From Rhodococcus rhodnii (GTDB lineage: Bacteria; Actinomycetota; Actinomycetes; Mycobacteriales; Pseudonocardiaceae), in assembly GCA_000720375.1 (NCBI GenBank), contig JOAA01000020.1:372001-436000 (forward strand): a stretch of 64,000 nucleotides of DNA. Reading direction: 5' to 3'. How positions within the stretch are numbered: position 1 is the first letter of the stretch; each line of letters starts with the position of its first letter. The position numbers and the translations under genes are program-made. The notes beneath the pieces were generated by a model, which ran no database searches, was not told the DNA's origin, and saw only the letters and a program-made list of their open reading frames with translations. Positions 28,457-39,440 of this stretch are shown here, piece by piece.

Positions 28457-28549
28457 GGCGCCCTCCTGGAAATGTGCGACCGAATCGCATTGGCACGACT
28501 GAAATACCCCTCGATCCGAAGATATTTCCCGGCATTGCGGGCGACAACC

Positions 28550-28633
28550 CGACCACACCCCCTACCCACCGGGGTAAATCGGGGTAAATGGTCAAGGGGT
28601 GTGCCAGACGCTTATCGCGCCTGTCACACCCCT
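28550..28633. promoter_or_regulatory. candidate regulator sites upstream of the amidase-monooxygenase operon
   Basis: CCCCCTA at 28557-28563, two direct repeats GGGGTAAAT 10 bp apart (28571-28589), and a 9-bp inverted repeat AGGGGTGTG (28595-28603) / CACACCCCT (28625-28633). All lie in the 197 bp between the LAL regulator stop and the amidase start. The same GGGG-core motif occurs at the other cluster promoters. Confidence 0.4.
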
Positions 28634-28653
28634 GTTGACAATCCTCGACGGAA

Positions 28654-31521
28654 TTACGCCTGTGAGTAGGCCGGCCGAGCCCTGCTCAACGATGACGCCA
28701 ATGTCGCCGTGGGCGCGGCGTAGGTTTTGTCGGCCATGTGGGCGTCGGGGGTGCCCGCGGGGAGACTGACCGGCAAGTCGGTGCGCCGCTTGATGTTCAG
28801 CTTCCGGTACACACGAGTCAGGTGCTGTTCGACCGTGCTCACCGTGATGTGCAGTTTGCGACTGATCTCGCGGTTGGTGCGCCCGAGCGCGGCCAGGGTC
28901 GCCACTCTGCGCTCAGCCTCGCTGAGCGTGGACATCCCCGCCGTCTCGGTCTTCGCCGCGTCGACTTCGCCGTCCGCGGACTTCCAGTTGACGGTCAGCT
29001 TGTTCGACAACCACTCGGCGTTGCACCGCTTGGCCAGCTGCAGTGCCCGCCGGTGCACCAGCCGGGCCCGTTCCAGCTCACCGACGATCTGCCAGACCTG
29101 GCTCAGTTCGGCGAACGCCTGCGCGAGCTGGTAGCGATCCCCGCTGGTCCACAACAGGTCCACGGCCTCGCTGAGCAACTGCAGCCGCTGCCGTTGCTCG
29201 CTGACCGACGCCAGGATGCTCAACGACACTCCCCGCATGCGGGGCGAGTCCGCACCGATCATCTCCAGCTGCTCGGTGATCAGCTTGCGTGCCCGGCCCG
29301 GCTGCCCGAGCTGGTTGAGCGCCTGCGCCAGCAAACCACGCCACGGCAACACGTTGGGGTGGTCCAGCTGCCACGCCACCGCGAGGTCGCCGACCACCTT
29401 GAAGTCGTCGAGCGCGGCATGTGGCCGGTTGGTGGCCAGGTACAGGACTCCCCTGGCCGCCAGGTACTGCAACTGGTACCTGGTGCCTGCCATGGTGTGC
29501 GGCACGCGGCGGTTGAGGTGCTTCGCCGCTTCGTCGAACTTGCCCATCATCGTGGTGGCCAGAACCAAGTGGGACAGCGGAGATCCGATCGCCACACCCC
29601 AGCTGTGCGGCGACATGATCGACAGTGCCGTGCTCGCGTCGCGCTCCGCGTCGACGAGATCGCCCCGCTGCAACCTGATCCCGGCCCGGGTGTCCAGCAA
29701 CACCGCGGACCACGTGGTCGCGTAGTCCCTTTCCGCTTCTCGCAGCAGTTCGTCGCACCAGTACATCGCCCGGTCCGACTGCCCTGCCGCGATGAGGTCG
29801 TGCAATGCACTGACCACGGACTCCAGTGAGATGTCACCGACCCGCGCACCCTGCAGCACCTGCTCGGCCCGGTCGACCAGCGTGGGCTTACGCGCGGCGG
29901 ACGGATGGGCCGGATTGGTTCGCGGCTTGGCGAAGACCTCTCCCGGCCGTGGTTCGAAGATCCCGCCGGAGCCCTGCGCGGCCGCGAACACCTTGGGGTG
30001 CCATGCAGCGAGCCATTCGCGCGTGAGCTTGCGCTCCGTGGAGTCCTGCGCTCCCGGCACCGCCACCGAGTTGCCGACCAGCTCCAGCGCCCGCACGGCC
30101 TCGTCCGGACGACCGAGCCACGCCAACGACCGCACCAGGTGCATCATCTCCCGGTCGCTGAGCAATCCCTTCGCCAGGGTCGCCTGCAACGGACCGAGGT
30201 GACGGGCGGCCGCCGCCGGATTGATCGTCCACTGCATGGACGCGACCCGGGCCGTCAAGGTGGCGCGCATCGCCTCGTTGTCACAGGCGCGGCTGGTGAA
30301 CTCCAGATACCGCACCGCTTCCTCGACCTGACCGGCGGCCATCATCTGGTCGGCGTGCACCAGTGCCTGGTCCACGCCTGCCTTCAGCACCTCGATCGCC
30401 CATGGCTCCTCGGCCTCGCCTGCCGCGAGCAGGTAACCGACCACATCGGACGGTGCCGCGCCGTCGTGGTAGAGCAGCTCGGCGGCCCGGAGGTTCAATG
30501 TGGACAGTTCTTCCGGGCTGAGCTCGTTCAGCACGGCCGTGGCCGCCACCGGCGAGCGGAACTGGGAATCGACCGTCAACCCGGCCTGTGCCAACGCTTC
30601 CAGCGTGCCGGTCACCACCGACAACCGGACCCCGAGAAACCGGGCGACCAGTGCGGAGGTGGCGAACTCGCCGAGCACCGCGATCGCCCTGGCGATCTCC
30701 ACCAGCCTCGGCCCGCCCCGGTGCATACAGGTCAGCACCGCACGGGTGAACGCCTCACCGATCACCGGCTGGTCGAGCACGGCCGGTGATTCGTCCTGCG
30801 GAACGGCCGGCTGGTCGTCGACAAGTGCGTGCACCAGCAAGGGGTTGCCGCCGGACAACTCGTGGTAGCCCGCCGCGACGTCGAACGCGGGCTCGAGGTT
30901 CATCCGCGCGGCCACCAGTTCACCGACGCCCTTGATGGACAACGGCTGCAGATCGAACTGACGGCAGTGCGGTTCCCGCAACGCCTCGGTGACCACAGTG
31001 GACGGAGCCTGCGCGTCGTGGGTGAGCAACAGCATCACCTTGGCCGCGCCGATCCGGTGCTGGAGGTATGTCAGCACCTGCATCGAGCCGCTGTCGGCGA
31101 ACTGGTGGTCGTCCACGGTGATCAGCAGCGGCCGGTCGTGCGTCAGCTCGAGCAGCCGGACGCAGACGCTGTGCGCCACCTGGGTTTCGACCGGCCAGCC
31201 GCCCGGCCGCCCGGCCCGCGCGGGAGTGGCCGCGGGTGCGATGAGCCCGGCGAGCAGCGCGGACAATTCCGGCGGAATGGACGCACCGCGGCAGAACTGC
31301 TCGACGAGACCGAAGCGGAGCATCTGCTCGCTCGCCGCGCCGGTCGCCCGCAGCACCGTCACACCGGACCGCACAGCCTCCTCTTCGAAGGCTCGCACCA
31401 AGGCGGTTTTACCGGTGGCGATTCCACCGGTAATCAACGCTATCTTCCCACTCCCTTTCGCGGTTTCGCGTAAAAGCTTCGTTAATTCCAAGATTACATT
31501 GTTGCGTTCAACCAAACTCAC
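28654..31521 (-). CDS. LAL-family (large ATP-binding LuxR-type) transcriptional regulator
   Basis: Protein of 955 aa. The GTG start has GGGGGGAAG close upstream; the frame runs 33 codons further with no such site. An N-terminal P-loop ATPase (Walker A GGIATGKT at 32-39, and TVDDHQFAD as the Walker B/DDxH region) is followed by a long helical-repeat middle and a C-terminal LuxR helix-turn-helix (LSEAERRVATLAALGRTNREI ... STVEQHLTRVYRKL) at ~885-935. LAL proteins are usual pathway-specific activators of macrolide clusters. It is transcribed divergently from the adenylate ligase. It is the obvious candidate to bind the TAGGGG half-sites at cluster promoters, though nothing in the sequence proves that link. 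Confidence 0.92.
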   Translation of the reverse strand: MSLVERNNVILELTKLLRETAKGSGKIALITGGIATGKTALVRAFEEEAVRSGVTVLRATGAASEQMLRFGLVEQFCRGASIPPELSALLAGLIAPAATPARAGRPGGWPVETQVAHSVCVRLLELTHDRPLLITVDDHQFADSGSMQVLTYLQHRIGAAKVMLLLTHDAQAPSTVVTEALREPHCRQFDLQPLSIKGVGELVAARMNLEPAFDVAAGYHELSGGNPLLVHALVDDQPAVPQDESPAVLDQPVIGEAFTRAVLTCMHRGGPRLVEIARAIAVLGEFATSALVARFLGVRLSVVTGTLEALAQAGLTVDSQFRSPVAATAVLNELSPEELSTLNLRAAELLYHDGAAPSDVVGYLLAAGEAEEPWAIEVLKAGVDQALVHADQMMAAGQVEEAVRYLEFTSRACDNEAMRATLTARVASMQWTINPAAAARHLGPLQATLAKGLLSDREMMHLVRSLAWLGRPDEAVRALELVGNSVAVPGAQDSTERKLTREWLAAWHPKVFAAAQGSGGIFEPRPGEVFAKPRTNPAHPSAARKPTLVDRAEQVLQGARVGDISLESVVSALHDLIAAGQSDRAMYWCDELLREAERDYATTWSAVLLDTRAGIRLQRGDLVDAERDASTALSIMSPHSWGVAIGSPLSHLVLATTMMGKFDEAAKHLNRRVPHTMAGTRYQLQYLAARGVLYLATNRPHAALDDFKVVGDLAVAWQLDHPNVLPWRGLLAQALNQLGQPGRARKLITEQLEMIGADSPRMRGVSLSILASVSEQRQRLQLLSEAVDLLWTSGDRYQLAQAFAELSQVWQIVGELERARLVHRRALQLAKRCNAEWLSNKLTVNWKSADGEVDAAKTETAGMSTLSEAERRVATLAALGRTNREISRKLHITVSTVEQHLTRVYRKLNIKRRTDLPVSLPAGTPDAHMADKTYAAPTATLASSLSRARPAYSQA

Positions 31522-32018
31522 GCGTCTTCCCCCCAGAGAAAAACGGTAGTTGTGCTGGCCAAAGGTCGTCGCCTGCTTCATCCTCAGCGACAATCCCCTG
31601 CGGGACCGCCTAAAAGCCACCCAGATGAGTTAAAGCAGACAACGTCCGCGTGGGAGTGTACCACACGACGGTCGCCGATCCGGGTAATCCTTAACCTCCT
31701 GCCTCGACCGGGAACTTGGCGAGCTTCCATCCATGCGTCAATCCAACCAATACATGTCGCAATCCAACAGTCCTGTCAAGACCGTTCCACGCAGTGTCCC
31801 GCGATGGTCACCTAGCGGAAAACACGTACCGCGGCGGCTTTTCACATCCCTGGCGCATACCGTGAACACCCCGTCCCCCAGCTCGGCGATAAGGGCAGCT
31901 TAGGGGTGCCGGGGTGGACAGCCCGAACCTAGCCTCGCTGGGAGGCGGCGCCTTTCGCTATCCGCGCCGTACTTCACGCGGACTCTCTGGGGAGCGCTGG
32001 CAGAAAGGGCTACGCGAG
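31522..32018. promoter_or_regulatory. divergent intergenic region, LAL regulator / ligase
   Basis: About 500 bp without a credible gene. A TTAGGGGTG half-site is at 31900-31908, with an opposing CACCCC near 31867. It lies ~110 bp before the preferred ligase start. AT-richer patches (around 31680-31760) are typical of promoters. I see no terminator, tRNA or riboswitch. Confidence 0.45.
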
Positions 32019-33425
32019 ATGTCCTTCAACCTTTTCGCGGCGGATGATGTAAAGACGCCGAACGAGTTTGAGCAACACACACTGTGCGTAGCAGATGCCC
32101 TTCGGGATCGAGGTATCGGTTACGGCACTCGGGTGATGCTCAAGGCGGGCAACTCCGCCGCGTATGTCAGCACGCTCTTCGCCCTGATGCATGTCGGCGC
32201 CTCCACGGTGCTCGTCGACCACCAGGAAAAAGGCGACCAGACCAGCAAGATCGCGCGCCAGGCCGGCGTCAAGGCGGTGCTGGTGGACGACGACGCGCCG
32301 GTCGCCGCCGACGAATCACCCATTTACCTCTATGAACTGCTCGTGGCGGCCGCCGGCCGCACGCCTGCCGACGACAAGCTCTCGTTCGACCTGTGGAGCA
32401 GGCTGAACGACGGATTGATCATGTGGTCGTCCGGCTCGACCGGGCAGCCGAAGGGCGTTGTCAAGAACGGCGGCAACTTCCTGCGAAATCTGGTGCGCAA
32501 CGCCGAAACCGTCGGGCACCGCCCCGACGACGTGCTGCTTCCCCTGCTGCCTTTCTCACACCAGTACGGGCTGTCGATGGTGCTGATCGCCTGGCTGGTG
32601 CAGTGTTCGCTGGTGATCGCGCCGTACCGGCGAGCCGACCGCGCACTGCAGATGGGCATCCAGTGCGGCGCGACCGTGCTTGACGCCACACCGGCCAGCT
32701 ACCGCAGCATCCTCAACATCGTGCGCAAGCGCCCTGGCCTGCGGGACGACCTGCGGAAAGTCCGGATGTTCTGCGTCGGCGCCGCGCCGATGGACCAGGC
32801 CCTCTCGGACGGCTACCAGGAGACTTTCGGGTTGTCCCTGCTGGACAGCTACGGCAGCACCGAAGTCGGGAATGTCTCGTTCGCCACACTGGACGACCCG
32901 GTCGGCTGTGGCAAGGCGATGGACGGCCTGGAGATGCGGATCGTCGACGAGAACGACAACCCGCTGCCACCAGGCGAGCTCGGCGAGATCCTGGTCCGCT
33001 CGCCGGACATGATGGAGGGCTACCTCGACGAGGACGGCTCGCTGATCCCGGCCGACCGGGGCTGGTACCGGACGAACGATCTCGGTCACCTGACAGAAAA
33101 GGGGAACCTTTTCGTGGCAGGCCGGAAATACGCGGTGCACCGCGGCGGATTCACCCTCTATCCCGAGGTGATCGAGCGGAAAGCATCGGTCGCCACCGGC
33201 TGTTCGGTACGCATCGTGGCGCTGCCCGACGATCGGATGGGCAGCCAGCTGGTTTTCTTCGTCGAGGACGACACGGAACGTGAAGGCGCCTACTGGCGTG
33301 AGCGGCTCGCTAGCGCCTTGCCCGCGTACGAGCAACCCAATCGGGTGCAGGTTCTGGCAAATTTCCCATTGAACCGGAACGGCAAACCGGACAAGAAGGA
33401 GCTGGAGCGAATCGCTTCGGCCTAG
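32019..33425 (+). CDS. stand-alone adenylate-forming ligase (probable starter-acid activation)
   Basis: Protein of 468 aa from the ATG at 32019; the frame is open to a GTG at 31914, but that start would fall 13 bp after a regulator half-site. P-loop SSGSTGQPKGVV at ~137, DSYGSTEVGN, GWYRTNDLG at ~349 and catalytic Lys in NRNGKPDK at ~455 place it in the ANL superfamily. It is shorter than a typical acyl-CoA synthetase and lacks the FAAL motif YHDMG. Comparable stand-alone enzymes activate amino-acid-type starters in macrolactam and guanidino-macrolide clusters. It may activate the 5-aminovalerate or 4-guanidinobutyrate made by the enzymes 4-7 kb to the left. Reaction class firm, substrate inferred. 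Confidence 0.85.
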   Translation: MSFNLFAADDVKTPNEFEQHTLCVADALRDRGIGYGTRVMLKAGNSAAYVSTLFALMHVGASTVLVDHQEKGDQTSKIARQAGVKAVLVDDDAPVAADESPIYLYELLVAAAGRTPADDKLSFDLWSRLNDGLIMWSSGSTGQPKGVVKNGGNFLRNLVRNAETVGHRPDDVLLPLLPFSHQYGLSMVLIAWLVQCSLVIAPYRRADRALQMGIQCGATVLDATPASYRSILNIVRKRPGLRDDLRKVRMFCVGAAPMDQALSDGYQETFGLSLLDSYGSTEVGNVSFATLDDPVGCGKAMDGLEMRIVDENDNPLPPGELGEILVRSPDMMEGYLDEDGSLIPADRGWYRTNDLGHLTEKGNLFVAGRKYAVHRGGFTLYPEVIERKASVATGCSVRIVALPDDRMGSQLVFFVEDDTEREGAYWRERLASALPAYEQPNRVQVLANFPLNRNGKPDKKELERIASA

Positions 33426-33533
33426 ACCACCGAGAAAGTGAGTTACCTCACGGTAGTCCTCGTGTGCCACCGACCGGGAACGATCATCCCCCGCCTTCAC
33501 ATCGATTTGACTTAACCGTCTGGGAAGTTACCG

Positions 33534-33569
33534 AAACCCGGCTTGACCCGATGGTCGAGCCGGGTTTTT
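33534..33569 (+). terminator. rho-independent terminator of the ligase gene
   Basis: Stem AAACCCGGCTTGA / TCGAGCCGGGTTT (13 bp with one G-T wobble), 8-base loop, stem ending in TTT and running into a T5 tract at 33565-33569. This is the most canonical terminator in the window. Confidence 0.85.
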
Positions 33570-33598
33570 GGCCGTTTGCCGGGTGAAAAGCATTCGGA

Positions 33599-33636
33599 TT
33601 CGCCGGGTGATGGACGCGTGCCCATCACCCGGCGAA
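33599..33636 (-). terminator. 15-bp perfect hairpin, terminator for the PKS B-C transcript
   Basis: Arms 33599-33613 and 33622-33636 pair perfectly around an 8-base loop. It lies 9 bp past the PKS C stop. On the minus strand a short T4 run follows about nine bases later. Confidence 0.7.
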
Positions 33637-33644
33637 CGTGTGCA

Positions 33645-36600
33645 CTACCCCGGATTGGTGGTGCGGAGCAGGCCAGGCGAAATTTTCGTGAACGTCTCTC
33701 GGATTCGCTGCGCGGTGAAATCCGCGTAATGCTCCATCATCGTGAAGTGGTTGCCGGGAACGTCGACGACGGAATGATCGAGCTCCCACACCGCCTGCCA
33801 ACCCGGTGCCCAGTCGGCGGCCATCGGTTCCATCGCGCGAACAAGCACGGTCGGCGCCGCGATGGGCCGAGGGGCCCAGTCGAACTCGCCGTACTGGATC
33901 ATGGCGGTGATCCACGCGTCACCCCAGCGGTCGCCGGCCGCGGCCAGCTCGAAGCCTTGGCGGCCCATCATCGCTTTGCTGAAGTCGTGACTGACCTCGG
34001 TGAGCACATCGCGTTGGCCGGGCGAATACGTATCGATGAGGGCCACGCCCGCGGATGGGCAGCCGTGGTCCTCCAGCTGCGCGGCCAAGCGGTGAGCGAT
34101 CAGGCCCGCGGCGGACTGGCCGAGCAAGACCAGCGGCCGGCCGCCGAGATGCTTGCGTACCGAGGCGACGTGCAGTTCCAGCAGCGCCTCCGCGGACGCC
34201 GCGAGCAGCTCCCCGACGAGATAGCCGGGCTGTGGCAGGACGAAGACGTCATGCTGGTCACGGAAGCTCGCCGCGAACCGCGCGTAGTGCGACGGGTCCG
34301 GTTTGCCGACCACCCCGGCGAGACACACGAACCCCAAGTCGGCGGGGCCACTGGCGACCCTGACCGGCTCGGGCGGCGTACCGAAGTCGCCAGGCCCGGT
34401 GAACATCGCGCGAAACTGCCGTAGTTGCCGTGCGATCTGCAGAAAGTCGATCAGCCGTGCGGAGTTGAGCGCCTCGACGAACATCGCGCTGAGGCTGCCG
34501 ACGGTGCCGGCAGGCGTGGTGGCAGTAGCCGGCTCGGCGGTCTCGGTTTCAGCGTCAGGCATTCGCGTGCTCAGATACCGGGCGAGTTCGACAGGTGTCG
34601 GATACTCGAACACCGCTGTGGCACGCAGTCGTACGCCGGTGGCGGCATCGATGCGGTTGCGCAGCTTCACGGCACTCAACGAGTCGAAGCCTAGTTCGAG
34701 GAACTTGCGGCCAGGTTCGATGTCTTCCGGGCCCGCGTGACCAAGGACCGCAGCCGCGTGGGTACGCACCAGCTCGACCAGCGAGCCGTCGGCAGGCGCG
34801 GGAGCCGCGGTCACGGCGGGACGGTCCAGCTTGATGGGTACCAACACGGCGTCGTCCACCGCCAAGGCGGCGTCGAACAAGGCGAGGCCCAATGCCGTTG
34901 ACAGCGGCTGTGCGCCGTTCTGGTTGCGTTGGACGTCAGTCAGGTGGCCGGTCATACCGCTCTGCTCGGCCCACAGCCCCCACGCCAGCGCCTTGGCAGG
35001 CAGGCCGAGCGCGCGACGGTGCTGCGCCAACGAGTCGAGGAAAACGTTGGCGGCGGCATAGTTTCCTTGGCCTGGGCTGCCGAATGTGCCCGCGGCGGAC
35101 GAGAACAGCACGAACTCCGACAGGTCTTCGGTGAGCTCGTGCAAGTTCACCGCAGCGTCTACTTTAGACCGCATGACCAGGTCGATCTGGTCGGGCGTCA
35201 GCGATTCGATCACGCCGTCGGCCAGCACACCCGCCGCGTGGATCACCGAGTCGACGTGCACCGAGTCCAGCAAGCGAGCGAGAGCCGCTCGATCGGCGAC
35301 GTCACAAGCCTCGATCCGGACCTTCGCACCCAAGGCCACTAGCGACGCGTGCAGATCGAGCGCACCAGGGGAATCCAGGCCACGCCTGCTGGTCAGCACC
35401 AGGTCCCGCACACCGTGTGCCACAACCAAGTGCTTGGCCAACGCACTGCCCAACGTTCCGGTGCCGCCGGTGATGAGCACGGTGCCAGGCCCCAACGTGA
35501 CCTGTGTGGTGGGACTTGGCACGGCCGCGAGCTGAGGAACATAGACCTTGCCGTCCCTGACCGCGACTTCCGGTGCGTCGCCTGCCAGCAACAGTTCCCC
35601 GGAGTCGCTGTCGAGCAGGATGAACCGGCCGGGGTGTTCGGACTGCGCGGACCGCAGCAATCCCCACACCGGCGCGGCGGCGAAGTCGATCACCCGGTCG
35701 CCCGGCCGGACGGCCAGGGCGCCCGAGGTGACCACGACCAGCTTGCTGTTGTCGAACCTCGAATCGGCCAACCACTGCTGAACCGTGCGCAGAACGCGGT
35801 GGACGGTCTCGCGAGTACCGGAGACATCGCCGACCGAGACGCGCATGACCACGAAGTCCGGTACGACCGAAGGCACCTCGGCCAAGTCGTCGACCACCAC
35901 ATTGCCGCCGACATCAGCTGGTGCTGCGGCAATCCACTCCACCCGGTGCAACGCGTCGTCCACAGGCATCGAGAACGGCCGCAGGACAAGCGAATCGGCA
36001 CTCAGCACCACCGAGCCACGATCGTCCACAACAGACAGAGCGACCCCGGCGGCACCGGCCGGACTCAACCGGGCGCGCAGCCGGGAAGCACCGGAACTGT
36101 GCAGGCTGACGCCGTTCCACGAGAAAGGCAAGCCGCTGACACCGGGCCCGAACGTGCCCAGGCCGATCGAATGCAGAACGGAGTCCAGCAAAGCCGGATG
36201 TACGCCATACCGGTCAGGTTCGTTGCCGGACGGCAATTCCACCTCGACGAAAAGCTCATCTCCGCGCCGCCATGCCGCGCGCAAGCCTCGGAACGAAGGC
36301 CCGTAGCCCAAGCCGGCTGACGCCAGCGTCGAATACAGCGAATCGACCGCGACCGGGGTCGCGTTCACAGGCCAGTCCCATTCCGCGGCGACGTCGGCTT
36401 TGGGCGCCAGAACTCCTTCGGCGTGCCGAATCCAGTCGTCCGATTGCCGGGAATAGATGGTGATCGCGCGGTTTCCTGATTCGTCCGGCGCCGCGACACG
36501 TGCCTGGAGTTCGGCGCTGTCGACCAACTCCAACCGGGCGTGGATTGTCAAATCGTCGACTCGGCCACAACCGGCCAACGCACCGGCACGCATGGCGATT

Positions 36601-39440
36601 TCGAGGAAACCCGTGCCTGGGAACACGATCCGGTCCTTGACCCGGTGGTCCGCCAGCCACGGCAACGTCTCGAGCGACAGGGTCGCGCTACAGACCAGCT
36701 CGCCGCTGTCGGCGAGCTCGACGGGCGTGCCCAGCAACGGATGCCCAGGCTGCCGAGCCGGACGGGCTTGTGCCCAATAGCGGCGACGCTGGAAGGCGTA
36801 CGTGGGCAGCTCGGCCTTCCGAGCGGACGTGTCAGCGAAAACACCGTCCCAGTCGGGCCGGACTCCGCGCACGTACAACTCCCCCACCGCCGTGAGGAAC
36901 ATGCTGCGGCCGTCCTGGTCTCGACGCAGGGTCCCGGTGACCACGCAGTCGTCGGCGAGGCTGTCCTCGAGCGGGACCGTGAGCACCGGATGCGGGCTCG
37001 GCTCGACGAAGAACCGGTGGCCGTCGTCGTACAGCGCCCGGGTCACCTGCTCCAACTGAACGGTCTCGCGCAGGTTGCGGTACCAGTAGGCGGCGTCGAG
37101 TTCTTCGCTGATTCGAGTGCCGGTGACCGTGGAGTAGAAGGCAACCTTGGGCGACTGGGAGCTGATCCCGTCGAGGCGAGTCAGCAGTTGCTCGCGAATG
37201 GCCTCGACATGTGGCGAATGGGATGCGTAGTCGACGGCGATCCGCCGGACCCGGACATTCTCGCTTGTCAGGGCCGCCTCCAACTCGGCCAGCGCGTCCA
37301 GCTCACCGGAGACCACGACGGATTCGGGTCCGTTCACGGCTGCGAGGCTCACCCTGCCCAGGTGTGGTGCCACACGCTCGGCGGACAGCCCGACGGACAT
37401 CATGCCGCCGGATCCGGCCAATGCGGCCAACGCTTGCGACCGGGCGGTCACGACCAATGCGGCATCTGCGAGGGACAAAGCACCAGCCACACAGGCAGCG
37501 GCGATTTCTCCCTGGCTGTGCCCGGCGACCGCGGAGGGCTGAACCCCGTACGAACGCCACACCTCAGCCAGCGACACCATCACCGCGAACAGCGCTGGTT
37601 GAACCACGTCCACCCGGTCCAACGCGGCTTTGTCGCGTAACACATCGAGCAGCGCCCAGTCGGTGTGCGGCTCGATGGCATCAGCGCACGCCTTCATGCT
37701 CGCCCGGAAGACCGACGACGAGTCGAGCAGGTCCAGCGCCATACCGACCCACTGCGACCCTTGTCCGGGGAAGACGAACGCAACCTTGCCTTCGACATCG
37801 GCGACGCCTTGCCCGACAGCGTCGTCAACCGAACTGTCGGCCACGGCCCGCAGACCACGGATGAACTCGGCCCGATCGCTCGCCACCAGAACAGCCCTGT
37901 GCTCCAATGCCGCCCGTGTGGTCGCGAGAGAATAGGCGACGTCGACAAGACGTGCGTCCACATGGGACATAAGAGCCTTGGCTTGGTCCCGTAGGGCTGA
38001 CGCGGTCCGGCCGGACAGCACGAAAGGCACCGCGTCGGTGAACTCCGGCTGGCTTGGCTCGTCAACGGGTTCCGCTTGCTCCAGGATCACGTGCGCGTTC
38101 GTGCCGCTGACACCGAACGAGGACACACCGGCCCGGCGCGGACGATCGCTCCTCGGCCAGGGCATGGCTTGCGTCAGCAACTGGACCGAGCCACGAGTCC
38201 AGTCGACGTGCGAGGAAGGCGCGTCGACGTGCAACGTCTTCGGCAGTTCACCATGGCGCATGGCCAGCACCATTTTGATGACGCCGGCGACTCCGGCGGC
38301 AGCCTGCGTGTGCCCGATGTTGGACTTCACCGAACCGAGGAGCAACGGATGCTCCCGGTCCTGCCCGTAGGTCGCCAGCAACGCTTGCGCCTCAATCGGG
38401 TCACCAAGACGTGTCCCGGTTCCGTGCGCCTCCACGACATCCACATCGGACTCATCGAGGGCCGCGTTCGCCAGCGCGGACCGGATCACCCGCTGCTGAG
38501 CGATCCCGTTCGGCGCGGTCAGGCCGTTCGAAGCACCATCCTGGTTCACCGCGGAACCACGAATGACGGCCAACACCCGATGCCCATTGCGCTGAGCGTC
38601 GGACAGCCGTTCCAACAACAGCAGGCCGACGCCCTCACCCCAGCCCATCCCGTCCGCGGCTTCGGCGAAAGGTTTACACCGCCCGTCGGCTGCCATCGCA
38701 CGCTGCCTGCTGTAAATGCGGAACAGCATAGGATCAGCCATCACGGTCGCGCCGCCGGCGAGCGCCAGCTCGCACTCGTCCGACCGGAGTGCCTGGCATC
38801 CCTGGTGCAATGCGACCAAGGACGAGGAGCAGGCCGTGTCCACAGTGGCCGCCGGACCTTCCAGCCCGAAGACGTACGCGATGCGGCCGGAAATCACGCT
38901 CGCGGCGGTGCCTGTGGCCAGGTAGTCCTCGTGTTCGGAGTTGTCCAGCAGATGCCTGATGTAGTCCTGGCCGTTGGTGCCGATGAACACACCGGTCCTG
39001 CTGCCCCGCAAGGACGTCGGATCCATCCCGGCCCGTTCGAAGCTCTCCCACGCGGATTCCAGCAACAGCCGCTGCTGCGGGTCCATCGCAGTCGCCTCAC
39101 GGGGACTGATGCCGAAGTGACCAGCGTCGAAATGCCCAGGATCGGTCAGGAACCCACCACCACGGGTGTAGCTCGTGCCCGCCTTGTCCGGATCTGGGTG
39201 GTAGAGGGAATCCAGGTCCCAGCCACGGTCGGCCGGGAACTCGCCGACCGCGTCGGTGCCGTCCGCCAGCAACCGCCAGAACCGCTCAGGAGTGTCCGCT
39301 CCGCCAGGGAAACGACAGGCCATGCCGACGATGGCGATCGGCTCGTGCTGCCGTTCCCGCAGCTCGGCGACCTGCTGCCGCGCCTGCCGCAGTTCGGCCG
39401 TCAGCCGTCGCAGCGTCTCGACCACCCGGCCGTCGTTCAT
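33645..39440 (-). CDS. PKS C: terminal module KS-AT-DH-KR-ACP-TE
   Basis: Protein of 1931 aa. The ATG overlaps the PKS B stop (ATGA). Residues 1-32 form a charged coiled coil, the usual N-terminal docking helix. Then KS ~33-455 with DTACSSS; AT ~545-880 with GHSQGE (~640) and YASH (~738), so methylmalonyl; DH with the catalytic His in LADHRVKD (~932), where the conserved Gly four residues on is Asp; KR with TGGTGTLG (~1320) and Tyr (~1460), motif LAD in place of LDD; ACP with LGFDSLSA (~1585); thioesterase with Ser in GQSAAG (~1777) and a late His in PGNHF. If the DH works, the released chain ends as a 2-methyl-2-enoyl ester. Macrolactonisation or hydrolysis by the TE cannot be distinguished. 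Confidence 0.95.
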   Translation of the reverse strand: MNDGRVVETLRRLTAELRQARQQVAELRERQHEPIAIVGMACRFPGGADTPERFWRLLADGTDAVGEFPADRGWDLDSLYHPDPDKAGTSYTRGGGFLTDPGHFDAGHFGISPREATAMDPQQRLLLESAWESFERAGMDPTSLRGSRTGVFIGTNGQDYIRHLLDNSEHEDYLATGTAASVISGRIAYVFGLEGPAATVDTACSSSLVALHQGCQALRSDECELALAGGATVMADPMLFRIYSRQRAMAADGRCKPFAEAADGMGWGEGVGLLLLERLSDAQRNGHRVLAVIRGSAVNQDGASNGLTAPNGIAQQRVIRSALANAALDESDVDVVEAHGTGTRLGDPIEAQALLATYGQDREHPLLLGSVKSNIGHTQAAAGVAGVIKMVLAMRHGELPKTLHVDAPSSHVDWTRGSVQLLTQAMPWPRSDRPRRAGVSSFGVSGTNAHVILEQAEPVDEPSQPEFTDAVPFVLSGRTASALRDQAKALMSHVDARLVDVAYSLATTRAALEHRAVLVASDRAEFIRGLRAVADSSVDDAVGQGVADVEGKVAFVFPGQGSQWVGMALDLLDSSSVFRASMKACADAIEPHTDWALLDVLRDKAALDRVDVVQPALFAVMVSLAEVWRSYGVQPSAVAGHSQGEIAAACVAGALSLADAALVVTARSQALAALAGSGGMMSVGLSAERVAPHLGRVSLAAVNGPESVVVSGELDALAELEAALTSENVRVRRIAVDYASHSPHVEAIREQLLTRLDGISSQSPKVAFYSTVTGTRISEELDAAYWYRNLRETVQLEQVTRALYDDGHRFFVEPSPHPVLTVPLEDSLADDCVVTGTLRRDQDGRSMFLTAVGELYVRGVRPDWDGVFADTSARKAELPTYAFQRRRYWAQARPARQPGHPLLGTPVELADSGELVCSATLSLETLPWLADHRVKDRIVFPGTGFLEIAMRAGALAGCGRVDDLTIHARLELVDSAELQARVAAPDESGNRAITIYSRQSDDWIRHAEGVLAPKADVAAEWDWPVNATPVAVDSLYSTLASAGLGYGPSFRGLRAAWRRGDELFVEVELPSGNEPDRYGVHPALLDSVLHSIGLGTFGPGVSGLPFSWNGVSLHSSGASRLRARLSPAGAAGVALSVVDDRGSVVLSADSLVLRPFSMPVDDALHRVEWIAAAPADVGGNVVVDDLAEVPSVVPDFVVMRVSVGDVSGTRETVHRVLRTVQQWLADSRFDNSKLVVVTSGALAVRPGDRVIDFAAAPVWGLLRSAQSEHPGRFILLDSDSGELLLAGDAPEVAVRDGKVYVPQLAAVPSPTTQVTLGPGTVLITGGTGTLGSALAKHLVVAHGVRDLVLTSRRGLDSPGALDLHASLVALGAKVRIEACDVADRAALARLLDSVHVDSVIHAAGVLADGVIESLTPDQIDLVMRSKVDAAVNLHELTEDLSEFVLFSSAAGTFGSPGQGNYAAANVFLDSLAQHRRALGLPAKALAWGLWAEQSGMTGHLTDVQRNQNGAQPLSTALGLALFDAALAVDDAVLVPIKLDRPAVTAAPAPADGSLVELVRTHAAAVLGHAGPEDIEPGRKFLELGFDSLSAVKLRNRIDAATGVRLRATAVFEYPTPVELARYLSTRMPDAETETAEPATATTPAGTVGSLSAMFVEALNSARLIDFLQIARQLRQFRAMFTGPGDFGTPPEPVRVASGPADLGFVCLAGVVGKPDPSHYARFAASFRDQHDVFVLPQPGYLVGELLAASAEALLELHVASVRKHLGGRPLVLLGQSAAGLIAHRLAAQLEDHGCPSAGVALIDTYSPGQRDVLTEVSHDFSKAMMGRQGFELAAAGDRWGDAWITAMIQYGEFDWAPRPIAAPTVLVRAMEPMAADWAPGWQAVWELDHSVVDVPGNHFTMMEHYADFTAQRIRETFTKISPGLLRTTNPG

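Noticed and set aside
28635..28660. TTGACA near 28635 as a plus-strand promoter
   Set aside because: It would read antisense into the LAL gene and has no suitable -10 element at the right distance.
31914..32018. Earlier GTG start for the adenylate ligase
   Set aside because: The added N-terminus is unlike the family and would start 13 bp after a regulator half-site. The ATG at 32019 has an AGAAAGGG upstream.
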